Source: an uncultured Lactobacillus sp. (GTDB lineage Bacteria; Bacillota; Bacilli; Lactobacillales; Lactobacillaceae). From it: a stretch of DNA of 5,241 nt. The notes beneath the pieces were generated by a model. The model saw only the letters and a program-made list of their open reading frames with translations. It made no database searches and was not told the origin of the DNA. The stretch covers positions 1 through 5,241 of the forward strand of contig CALNAJ010000047.1 in the NCBI GenBank assembly GCA_937874695.1, given 5' to 3'. Positions 1-5,241 of this stretch are shown one piece after another. Made by a program: the position numbers and the translations under genes. Each line of letters starts with the position of its first letter. The first letter of the stretch is position 1.

Positions 1-48
1 CAGACTGCCATTGAAAGATTCCGGGCTTGTTCGGATTAAACTTGTAAT

Positions 49-2475
49 TTGCCGTTGAATAAATTTGTGGCAATCACCGGCCGTAGCGGGTCTGGTAAGT
101 CGTCCCTGGCTATGGGCGTTCTCTACGCCGAGGGGGCCCGGCGTTACCTTAATGCGTTGTCCACCTTTACCCGGCGACGCATCAATCAGATGGGAAAGGC
201 AGCGGTTGAATCCGTTGAATATCTGCCCTCTGCGTTGGCACTTCGGCAGCGGCCACAAGTTCCTGGTGTGCGGTCGACTGTGGGAACGATGTCGGAAAGT
301 CTCAATATTTTGCGGCTGGTCTTTTCGCGGCTGGGGTCGCCCGTCTGTCCCAATGGGCATCAGGTGCCGCCAACACTGGCGGTGGCCGAAAATGATGGCT
401 ACGTGACCTGTCCGACCTGTGGTGTGACTTTCCGTGCGCCTGGGGCCGAAGACTTTGCGTTTAACTCTGATGGGGCTTGTCCAACTTGTGGGGGCCTGGG
501 TGAGGTCCGACAGTTGGATGCCTCGCTCTTGATTGCGAATGAGGACCAGACGATTGAGGAAGGGGCCGTGGCGTCCTGGCACTTGCCTGGCCGTAACTTT
601 ATGCCCTTAGTGGCCAACGGTATTGGAATTCCCATCGATGTTCCTTACAAGGATCTGAGCGAAGCCGATAAGCAACGGGTCTTGCATGGACCTAAACAGA
701 ATGTGGCTATTACCATCCCAAGCAGTAAGGGAAAAATCTTCCACATGGATAACGCGGTTTACGAGAATGCTTTTGCGGCGGTCGAGGATAGCTTAGCCAC
801 AACGAAGAATGAACGAACAATTGCCAAACTCAATAAGTTTTACACGTTTGATACCTGCCCAACTTGTCATGGAACGCGGTTGAATCCGAAATTATTAAAG
901 CAATTACTGAATGGTAAGAATCTGGCCGAAGTCAGTGACTTACCGGTCAAGCAACTCCGCGAATTTGCGGGAACAATTGTCGATTGGCTTCCCGTTAAAA
1001 TGCATAAACTAGGAACGAATCTCGTCGATGAGCTCGTGCGTAGCCTCCAACCGATGGTCGACCTGGGCTTGGATTATCTGACGCTGAGTCGGCCCGGTGC
1101 AACGTTGTCCACTGGTGAACTCCAACGGATTCAGTTGGGACGGACCTTGCGGAGTGCAACGACTGGTGTTCTATACGTTTTAGATGAACCCTCGGTGGGG
1201 CTACATCCGGCTAACGTGACTGGTCTGATCAAGGCCTTCAGAGGATTAGTGGCCCAAGGCAATTCCGTGGTGGTTGTTGATCACGATACCCGAATCATTG
1301 GAGCGGCGGATTATGTCATTGAAATTGGTCCCGGTGCCGGGAAAAATGGTGGCACGGTGGTCGATCAGGGGACGGTCGCTGAGGTGGCGCACAGTACCCA
1401 TTCGCTGATTGCCCCGTTTCTGAATGGGACGACGCAGTTGCGTGAACGGCCACTATTGAGCGACCAGGCACTCTGGCAAAAGGGCCAACTTAGTCTGGAA
1501 GTCCAGCACCGCTTTAACATCGATGATGTCGCGGTGAAATTCCCCAAGAATCGCTTAACGACAGTCACGGGGATGAGTGGAGCTGGTAAGACGACCATGG
1601 TCCTCGACAGTCTGATTCCGGCGATCGAAGCCGAAGTGGCACATCGACCATTGCCCAAGCACGTCACCCAGTTGGACCGTGCGGGTATTCGTCACGTGAT
1701 TAAAGTCGATTCGGTACCCGTGGGGAAGAATGTACGCTCAACCGTGGCCACCTATACGGATATTTTGAACCGGTTACGAAAGTTGTTTGCGGCAACATCG
1801 GCGGCGCAGGAACATGGCTATACCAATAGTCGTTTCTCCTACAACGTTAAGGCAGGTGCTTGTCCCACGTGTAATGGGACCGGTCAGATTTCCTTGGACG
1901 TTCAGTACCTGCCGGACATTACGGAGGTTTGTCCGCAGTGTCACGGTCAGCGCTACAATCAAGAAACACTGGCTGTGAAATGGCAGGGATACAGTATCGC
2001 CGATGCTCTGGCATTGTCCGTCGATGAAGCCTTACCGGTTTTCGCTGAGGAAGCGGGCATTGAACAGACTTTGCAGACACTCCACGACATGGGGTTAGGC
2101 TATCTGTTACTCGGTGAAAGTACGCCGGCTCTTTCTGGTGGGGAGGCCCAGCGCTTGAAGCTGGTCTCTCGCATCGGCAAGCGTCAGAACGGGACGTTGT
2201 TTATCTTCGATGAACCCACAGTTGGGTTGCATCCCCTGGACATCCAGCAGTTAGTCAAGGTCTTCGATCAACTCCTGCAGCAAGGGGCCACGGTCATTGC
2301 CATCGAACATGATCTGGATCTGATTGCCAATGCGGACTATGTGATCGATATGGGGCCCGGTGGCGGAATTGCTGGGGGGCAACTGGTCGCGACCGGGACA
2401 CCAGCTGCGGTCAGCGAGAATCCAGCGAGTGTCACGGGTCAGTATTTAAAGGCACAGTTAGATCTATTTGCTTAA
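49..2475 (+). CDS. UvrA-family double ABC ATPase lacking the UvrB-binding domain (short UvrA paralog), 5' end uncertain
   Basis: This is a cytoplasmic UvrA-like ATPase with two ABC cassettes. In the first cassette I see Walker A (GRSGSGKSS, 11-19), a variant signature LSTGE (353-357), Walker B ending in DE (374-380) and H-loop His412. In the second I see Walker A GMSGAGKTT (508-516), signature LSGGE (695-699), Walker B (716-722) and His754. Zinc cysteines are C121/C124/C144/C147, C270/C273 and C605/C608/C628/C631. The segment from about residue 100 to 121 is very short where canonical UvrA carries a UvrB-binding domain of over 100 residues. The DNA-contacting insertion (about 150-270) is kept. 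Length is 808, against roughly 940-960 for canonical UvrA. Known short paralogs (UvrA2, drug-resistance UvrA-like proteins) share this layout, so the role may be damage tolerance or drug protection, not classical excision; this is inference. The TTG start has no ribosome binding site, and an in-frame TAA lies at 37-39. The normal first strand of the first cassette (about 20 residues) is absent, so the 5' end may be truncated or frameshifted. Confidence 0.88.
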   Translation: MPLNKFVAITGRSGSGKSSLAMGVLYAEGARRYLNALSTFTRRRINQMGKAAVESVEYLPSALALRQRPQVPGVRSTVGTMSESLNILRLVFSRLGSPVCPNGHQVPPTLAVAENDGYVTCPTCGVTFRAPGAEDFAFNSDGACPTCGGLGEVRQLDASLLIANEDQTIEEGAVASWHLPGRNFMPLVANGIGIPIDVPYKDLSEADKQRVLHGPKQNVAITIPSSKGKIFHMDNAVYENAFAAVEDSLATTKNERTIAKLNKFYTFDTCPTCHGTRLNPKLLKQLLNGKNLAEVSDLPVKQLREFAGTIVDWLPVKMHKLGTNLVDELVRSLQPMVDLGLDYLTLSRPGATLSTGELQRIQLGRTLRSATTGVLYVLDEPSVGLHPANVTGLIKAFRGLVAQGNSVVVVDHDTRIIGAADYVIEIGPGAGKNGGTVVDQGTVAEVAHSTHSLIAPFLNGTTQLRERPLLSDQALWQKGQLSLEVQHRFNIDDVAVKFPKNRLTTVTGMSGAGKTTMVLDSLIPAIEAEVAHRPLPKHVTQLDRAGIRHVIKVDSVPVGKNVRSTVATYTDILNRLRKLFAATSAAQEHGYTNSRFSYNVKAGACPTCNGTGQISLDVQYLPDITEVCPQCHGQRYNQETLAVKWQGYSIADALALSVDEALPVFAEEAGIEQTLQTLHDMGLGYLLLGESTPALSGGEAQRLKLVSRIGKRQNGTLFIFDEPTVGLHPLDIQQLVKVFDQLLQQGATVIAIEHDLDLIANADYVIDMGPGGGIAGGQLVATGTPAAVSENPASVTGQYLKAQLDLFA

Positions 2476-2485
2476 AATTTGAGAC

Positions 2486-2522
2486 AAAAAGAGCGCCGAC
2501 GAACCAATCTTCGTCGACGCTC
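2486..2522. terminator. Rho-independent terminator between convergent genes, best on the minus strand
   Basis: The arms GAGCGCCGACGAA (2491-2503) and TTCGTCGACGCTC (2510-2522) pair over 13 positions with one mismatch, around a 6-base loop. On the minus strand the stem is followed by a run of five T (2490-2486), which makes a good terminator for the 79-residue gene and for pepD readthrough. On the plus strand only GTTTCAT follows, so it should end the uvrA paralog transcript less efficiently. It begins 15 bases after the uvrA stop codon and 12 bases from the stop codon of the convergent gene, so one structure probably serves both directions. Confidence 0.85.
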
Positions 2523-2534
2523 GTTTCATCTAAA

Positions 2535-2774
2535 TTAAAGTTTCTTGGAAATTTGGTAACGCTCGCTGGCCGCGTGGCCGGTCTGGCCATTTCCCAGTTG
2601 TGATTCTGCTAGGAAAATATCAAAGGAAGGCTCACCTTTTTCGCTCTTCACTACCAAAACGTGACCGGCATCGGTGTGCCGTTCTTGATAGATCTGCGCC
2701 GATTGGACGGCTTCGTGATAATCGTGAAAGTTACCAATTGAATCGCCAGGATTAAAGAGTACAACTTCATCCAT
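2535..2774 (-). CDS. Small hypothetical protein, 79 residues, unknown function
   Basis: I do not recognise this protein. The start at 2774 is chosen because the ribosome binding sequence GAAAGGA (2790-2784) lies 9 bases before it. An upstream in-frame ATG at 2783 would abut that sequence directly, giving 82 residues, and is less likely. The product is small and soluble, begins MDEVVLFNPGD, and has no signal peptide, membrane segment or cysteine. A middle stretch (GHVLVVKSEKGEPSFDIFLAE) reads like two beta strands joined by a turn, and the preceding segment (YHEAVQSAQIYQER) like an amphipathic helix, so a compact alpha/beta fold is plausible. The C-terminus is polar and lysine-ending. It sits 69 bases downstream of pepD on the same strand, is followed directly by a strong terminator, and has its own -10 box and a cre site upstream. 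Those signals make it a real gene and suggest carbon-source control. Confidence 0.78.
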   Translation of the reverse strand: MDEVVLFNPGDSIGNFHDYHEAVQSAQIYQERHTDAGHVLVVKSEKGEPSFDIFLAESQLGNGQTGHAASERYQISKKL

Positions 2775-2783
2775 TATAATCAT

Positions 2784-2790
2784 TCCTTTC
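2784..2790 (-). promoter_or_regulatory. Ribosome binding site deciding the start of the 79-residue gene
   Basis: GAAAGGA reads on the minus strand from 2790 to 2784. It touches the ATG at 2783 with no spacer but stands 9 bases from the ATG at 2774, which is normal spacing, so the inner ATG is favoured. Confidence 0.6.
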
Positions 2791-2809
2791 AGGGCTAGCT
2801 GCTAATTTC

Positions 2810-2815
2810 ATTATA
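2810..2815 (-). promoter_or_regulatory. -10 promoter element (TATAAT) for the 79-residue gene
   Basis: A perfect TATAAT lies on the minus strand in the gap after pepD, with a transcription start expected near 2803. The -35 region is poor: the best hexamer, TTGATA (2842-2837), has a 21-base spacer, which is longer than normal. The promoter may therefore be weak or activator-dependent. The cre site at 2828-2841 occupies exactly this -35 region. Confidence 0.6.
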
Positions 2816-2827
2816 CCGCACTTGTCT

Positions 2828-2841
2828 TGAAAACGGTATCA
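2828..2841. promoter_or_regulatory. Catabolite-responsive element (cre), predicted CcpA operator
   Basis: TGAAAACGGTATCA matches the cre consensus TGWNANCGNTNWCA at every defined position, and it extends to a 16-base imperfect palindrome, TTGAAAACGGTATCAA (2827-2842). Its centre lies about 31-32 bases before the expected transcription start of the 79-residue gene, over the -35 region, where bound CcpA would be expected to block RNA polymerase. It also lies just after the pepD stop codon, so it could act as a roadblock to transcription coming from pepD. Binding is inferred from sequence only. Confidence 0.65.
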
Positions 2842-2843
2842 AT

Positions 2844-4253
2844 TCACAAATTCTGGTCCATGGTAAATGAGAGTTGTGACTGCTCGGCGTTGGCACAGAG
2901 CAATTTGCCAGCTTGATTTTCAATTTCGGTCGCAAAACGTTGCGCGGTGTCCGCATTGAAATGGCCTAAACTAGCATCGTCGGTCGTCGTCAGGGCATCA
3001 CCAGCGGTCACACGCTGAATCCCCAATGACTGAGTGCGCTTCAGAAAGTCCGCGATGAGCTGGCGATTCTGGTGATAGTGCGTTTCGCTCAGGTCTTCGA
3101 GCAGTTTACCGGCCCAGTAGGGGTTCTGTGGTGAGAACTGCTGGTTGTCGGCCGCATAGGCTGGATTGAGCTGATCGCCGTTGGCATAGAGGGGCACGTA
3201 CGGATTGAACGCAGGATTGCCCAGGCACTGCCAAATGAGACCGGCCAATTGTGGCACCACATGGCGTCTGATTTGCAGAATGTGAGAGTTCTCCGTGCGT
3301 GAGAGGCCAATGGCTCGGTAGAGGTGGCGCTCAGTTTCGGTGCCATCCCCTAACGGATCGTAAGGCGTTTCCTGATAGTGAGAGCCCAGGAGTTCCGCAA
3401 CGTCCGGGACACTGATCTTGCGTTCCGCGTGACGAATGAAGGGCAATTCCTGATCGATCGGATTTTCAAAAGCACTCGGGGTAAAGAGTTTGTGCCCGTA
3501 CCAGACTCGTGGTGTATTGTAGTGGGCATCGAAAACGGTTTGGGTCCCGAAAATATGGCGGGAGTTGAACCGATTGCCGTCTGGGTTAAGGTGGTTGGCT
3601 TGAACGAAGTGCCGAATATCGGCGGAGGTCAGAAAGTCACCAGGACGGTCGAAGTCGATGTCCTGAATCGCCAATTGATTGGCAACGACGGCGTACATGT
3701 CATCCGGAATCCGCTGGGCGACCCAGTGATGACCGCTGACGATTTCCATGTACCAGACTTCATCGCTGTCGCTGAAGAGGACACCGCTGGCTTCGGCGGC
3801 ACCGTTGGTTTCAACGAGGTGGCCAAGACGCTTGACGCCGGCTTGGGCCGAGTCTACGTAGGGTAAGACGACCGTGACCATGGCGTCTTCGGCGATACCG
3901 TCGTCAACGAGTGGGTCTACGCCCAGAACACGACTGTTGGCGTAGGCGGATTCCGTGGCGCTCATGGCGACGTTGTGACTGTTGATGCCGCTCTCGGCGT
4001 AATCGCCTTCGCTGGAATCACTGTCGGGGACGGCGGTGTAGTGCGCCGCGTGGACGGGAAGCGTCGTCGTGAAGCCGTTGTTTTTGGAAATGAAAGTGGT
4101 ATTTGTATTGTCGGTCGCCGGGTGTACGACCGCTTGTTTGGGCCAGATGGCGACACCGTTGTCCTCATTGCGGGCAATCAGGGGACTACCGTCGATGGTA
4201 GCCAGCTTGCCGGCGAGAAATGAGGTGCAGGCTTGATGGGTTTGGCGAGACAT
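2844..4253 (-). CDS. pepD: C69-family dipeptidase (PepD type)
   Basis: This is a cytoplasmic N-terminal nucleophile hydrolase of peptidase family C69, which in lactobacilli cleaves a broad range of dipeptides as a late step of peptide use. The 469-residue length is normal for the family. Cys9 is the expected nucleophile, in the context QACTSFLAGK, after removal of a short eight-residue propeptide. It is followed by DGSPLIARNED (21-31), the conserved block that ends in Asn-Glu-Asp. Further family blocks are ESGINSHNVAMSATES (87-102), EVWYMEIVSGHHWVAQR (155-171) and PDDMYAVVANQ (173-183). There is no signal peptide or membrane segment. The start is supported by AAGGAGG (4267-4261), 7 bases ahead of the ATG. 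The gene is divergent from the Crp/Fnr regulator. No terminator separates it from the 79-residue gene downstream, so readthrough is likely. Lactobacilli often carry several pepD copies; which paralog this is cannot be told from the sequence alone. Confidence 0.94.
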   Translation of the reverse strand: MSRQTHQACTSFLAGKLATIDGSPLIARNEDNGVAIWPKQAVVHPATDNTNTTFISKNNGFTTTLPVHAAHYTAVPDSDSSEGDYAESGINSHNVAMSATESAYANSRVLGVDPLVDDGIAEDAMVTVVLPYVDSAQAGVKRLGHLVETNGAAEASGVLFSDSDEVWYMEIVSGHHWVAQRIPDDMYAVVANQLAIQDIDFDRPGDFLTSADIRHFVQANHLNPDGNRFNSRHIFGTQTVFDAHYNTPRVWYGHKLFTPSAFENPIDQELPFIRHAERKISVPDVAELLGSHYQETPYDPLGDGTETERHLYRAIGLSRTENSHILQIRRHVVPQLAGLIWQCLGNPAFNPYVPLYANGDQLNPAYAADNQQFSPQNPYWAGKLLEDLSETHYHQNRQLIADFLKRTQSLGIQRVTAGDALTTTDDASLGHFNADTAQRFATEIENQAGKLLCANAEQSQLSFTMDQNL

Positions 4254-4260
4254 GGGGGTT

Positions 4261-4267
4261 CCTCCTT
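4261..4267 (-). promoter_or_regulatory. Strong ribosome binding site of pepD
   Basis: AAGGAGG reads on the minus strand, 7 bases before the ATG at 4253, and confirms the chosen start. Confidence 0.85.
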
Positions 4268-4280
4268 CGAAAAGTACCTA

Positions 4281-4309
4281 AGTATAAGATTTACTATAGC
4301 ATATTTTAA
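4281..4309 (-). promoter_or_regulatory. Candidate pepD promoter(s)
   Basis: Two overlapping candidates read on the minus strand. One is an extended -10, TGC followed by TATAGT (4301-4293), without a recognisable -35. The other pairs TTAAAA (4309-4304) with TATACT (4286-4281) at a 17-base spacing. Either would give a short leader before the ribosome binding site. The sequence alone does not decide between them. Confidence 0.5.
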
Positions 4310-4347
4310 CTGAATAAGCCGTTGCGCACCGTTTCCACCCAATTGTT

Positions 4348-4356
4348 TGCTAGAAT
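4348..4356 (+). promoter_or_regulatory. Extended -10 promoter of the Crp/Fnr regulator gene
   Basis: TGC followed by TAGAAT (4351-4356) forms an extended -10 element. No good -35 hexamer is seen at 16-18 bases. A start near 4363 would give a leader of about 100 bases before the ATG at 4467, and that leader includes the hairpin at 4394-4420. An alternative pairing, TTGTTT (4343-4348) with GATAGT (4365-4370), is weaker. Confidence 0.5.
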
Positions 4357-4393
4357 AGACCGTGGATAGTTGTTGAATTTCGAGAATAGTGAC

Positions 4394-4420
4394 TGCTTGC
4401 GTGCCAAGCTGACGTAAGCA
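4394..4420 (+). promoter_or_regulatory. Inverted repeat / hairpin in the leader of the regulator gene
   Basis: TGCTTGCGT (4394-4402) pairs with ACGTAAGCA (4412-4420) over nine positions, one of them a G-T wobble, around a 9-base loop. No T-run follows, so it is not an intrinsic terminator. Located between the predicted promoter and the ribosome binding site, it could be an operator for a dimeric regulator or an RNA structure in the leader. Its function is unknown. Confidence 0.45.
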
Positions 4421-4451
4421 ATCGGCTGTGACGACCGAGAATCAAGATTTT

Positions 4452-4458
4452 AAAGGAG
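4452..4458 (+). promoter_or_regulatory. Ribosome binding site deciding the regulator start
   Basis: AAAGGAG lies 8 bases before the ATG at 4467. It falls inside the longer reading that would begin at GTG 4428, so the shorter protein is favoured. Confidence 0.8.
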
Positions 4459-4466
4459 ATGTCGTG

Positions 4467-5168
4467 ATGGAAAGTGTCCATACGCATGAACATTCGATTG
4501 AACGAGAATTAGAGTGTGTCTCACAGGTGCCAATTTTTCAGCGGTTGTCTGCCGAACAGATGAACTCGGTGGCGCAAGTGACCCGGCCGATTCACGCGGA
4601 AAAGGGGGGAGCCGTCTTTAGCACGGGCGAGGTCTCACAGACGTTGTACATCGTGAATCAGGGCCAGGTTCGCCTGTACCATTTGGCCGAGGATGGCCGC
4701 GAACAGGTCTTGCGGGTGTTGAATCCGGGAGATTTCGTTGGTGAAATTGCGCTGTTTACGGATGAAATTCATGCTTCCTATGCCGAAGCGACGAAGACGA
4801 CGGAACTGTGTACCATTTCTCGAGCTTCCTTGACGGCGCTGATCAAGAAATTACCGCCGCTGTCGATGGCCTTACTGGGCGCTCTGGCTGACCGGCTGAA
4901 GGCCGCCGAACGCCAAGCAACCCTGTTGGCGATTCCAGATGCGCTGCCCCGTTTGGCAGGCTACTTACAGGAACTCACCGGCCATACGACGGGAACAATT
5001 GACTTGCCGATGAGCAAGCAGGACTTGGCTGCTTATCTGGGAATGACGCCAGAATCGCTCAGCCGCAAGCTACGACAGCTGGCAACAGCCGGAATTATCG
5101 AAACGATTGGCCGCCGGCAGGTCAAAGTAACCGATTCCATTAAACTTAGTGAATTGGCCCCATCATAG
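4467..5168 (+). CDS. Crp/Fnr-family transcriptional regulator, FLP-like with a cysteine pair
   Basis: This is a cytoplasmic dimeric DNA-binding regulator. The start at 4467 is chosen because AAAGGAG (4452-4458) lies 8 bases upstream; the in-frame GTG at 4428 has no ribosome binding site. The product is 233 residues. Residues about 20-120 form the cyclic-nucleotide-binding-type beta barrel (VPIF, GEVSQTLYIVNQGQVRLY, LNPGDFVGEIALF), followed by a dimerisation helix. A winged helix-turn-helix begins near SKQDLAAYLGMTPESLSRKL. The recognition helix keeps the Glu-x-x-Ser-Arg pattern that in FNR contacts TTGAT half sites. It has only two cysteines, Cys17 and Cys115, 98 apart. In FLP of Lactobacillus casei a comparable pair (Cys5 and Cys102) forms a reversible disulfide switch. 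The [4Fe-4S] cysteine cluster of E. coli FNR is absent. His5, His7 and His9 precede Cys17 and might bind metal. A redox or metal response is inference; target genes cannot be named. Confidence 0.93.
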   Translation: MESVHTHEHSIERELECVSQVPIFQRLSAEQMNSVAQVTRPIHAEKGGAVFSTGEVSQTLYIVNQGQVRLYHLAEDGREQVLRVLNPGDFVGEIALFTDEIHASYAEATKTTELCTISRASLTALIKKLPPLSMALLGALADRLKAAERQATLLAIPDALPRLAGYLQELTGHTTGTIDLPMSKQDLAAYLGMTPESLSRKLRQLATAGIIETIGRRQVKVTDSIKLSELAPS

Positions 5169-5176
5169 GGCATTTT
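5157..5176 (+). terminator. Weak terminator candidate overlapping the regulator stop codon
   Basis: GCCC (5157-5160) can pair with GGGC (5168-5171) across a 7-base loop that contains most of the stop codon, followed by ATTTT. The stem is only four pairs and the T-run short, so termination would be inefficient at best. Confidence 0.2.
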
Positions 5177-5187
5177 CAGCGAACCGT

Positions 5188-5201
5188 TTAAGAATCCTTA
5201 A
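5188..5201. repeat. 14-base palindrome TTAAG-N4-CTTAA upstream of the next gene
   Basis: TTAAG and CTTAA form a perfect inverted repeat with a 4-base centre. This is the same 5-4-5 geometry as an FNR box, but the half-site sequence is not TTGAT. Its centre lies about 47 bases before the transcription start expected from the -10 element at 5230-5235, a position suited to a regulator site. Confidence 0.4.
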
Positions 5202-5226
5202 TAATATGGTATTCCCGAAATAAATT

Positions 5227-5235
5227 TGCTAAAAT
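5227..5235 (+). promoter_or_regulatory. Extended -10 promoter for a gene beyond the window
   Basis: TGC followed by TAAAAT (5230-5235) forms an extended -10. The hexamer at 17-base spacing, TGGTAT (5207-5212), is a poor -35. The core TTTGCTARAAT is shared with the promoter of the regulator gene. The transcribed gene starts outside the window. Confidence 0.5.
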
Positions 5236-5241
5236 GATGGG

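Noticed and set aside
65..406. A 113-codon open reading frame overlapping the uvrA paralog in another frame
   Set aside because: The product is rich in Trp, Arg and Pro, as expected from a shifted frame, while the main frame carries Walker A and zinc motifs.
3378..3866. A 162-codon open reading frame on the plus strand, antisense to pepD
   Set aside because: It lies wholly within the strongly supported pepD gene, has no ribosome binding site, and its product resembles no family I know. It is a shadow of the GC-rich coding sequence.
4306..4317. TTAACTGAATAA resembles the AdcR/ZitR zinc-repressor site TTAACYRGTTAA (10 of 12)
   Set aside because: The region is AT-rich, the right half site is broken, and nothing about pepD suggests zinc control. 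Chance resemblance is likely.
4432..4445. ATCAA at 4441-4445 as half of an FNR box for autoregulation
   Set aside because: The other half at the required spacing reads CGACC, which does not match TTGAT, and the site lies in the leader next to the ribosome binding site.
4428..4466. GTG at 4428 as start of the Crp/Fnr regulator, adding 13 residues
   Set aside because: It has no ribosome binding site, and the good AAAGGAG lies inside this extension, properly spaced for the ATG at 4467.

Overview
This window looks like chromosome from a lactic acid bacterium of the family Lactobacillaceae. The base composition is near 50% GC and the Shine-Dalgarno sequences are strong (AAGGAGG, AAAGGAG). Extended -10 promoters are present, and one intergenic site matches the Gram-positive catabolite-responsive element consensus. 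The gene families (short UvrA paralog, C69 dipeptidase PepD, FLP-type Crp/Fnr regulator) are also typical of lactobacilli. This placement rests on pattern recognition; no species can be named.

Layout. Positions 49-2475 (+) encode a UvrA-type double ABC ATPase that lacks the UvrB-binding domain. Its 5' end is abnormal: a TTG start without a ribosome binding site, only ten residues ahead of the first Walker A motif, and an in-frame stop just upstream. A hairpin at 2491-2522 separates it from a convergent pair on the minus strand. Reading on the minus strand, pepD comes first (4253 to 2844), then an unrecognised 79-residue protein (2774 to 2535), and the hairpin closes the unit. The gap between these two genes holds a perfect -10 hexamer and a perfect-consensus cre site, so the small gene probably has its own carbon-regulated promoter as well as possible readthrough from pepD.

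Divergent from pepD, across 213 bases that carry promoters in both directions and a leader hairpin, is a Crp/Fnr regulator (4467-5168, +). It has the two-cysteine arrangement of the redox-switch protein FLP of Lactobacillus casei and a histidine-rich N-terminus. The last 73 bases carry a weak terminator candidate, a 5-4-5 palindrome and an extended -10 promoter for a gene beyond the window.

The genes do not form one obvious pathway: DNA-damage or drug-related ABC ATPase, peptide use, and redox-responsive transcription. I see no mobile element, CRISPR array, RNA gene or evident new multi-gene system. The most useful leads are the cre-controlled orphan gene, the damaged start of the uvrA paralog, and the small palindromes around the regulator.
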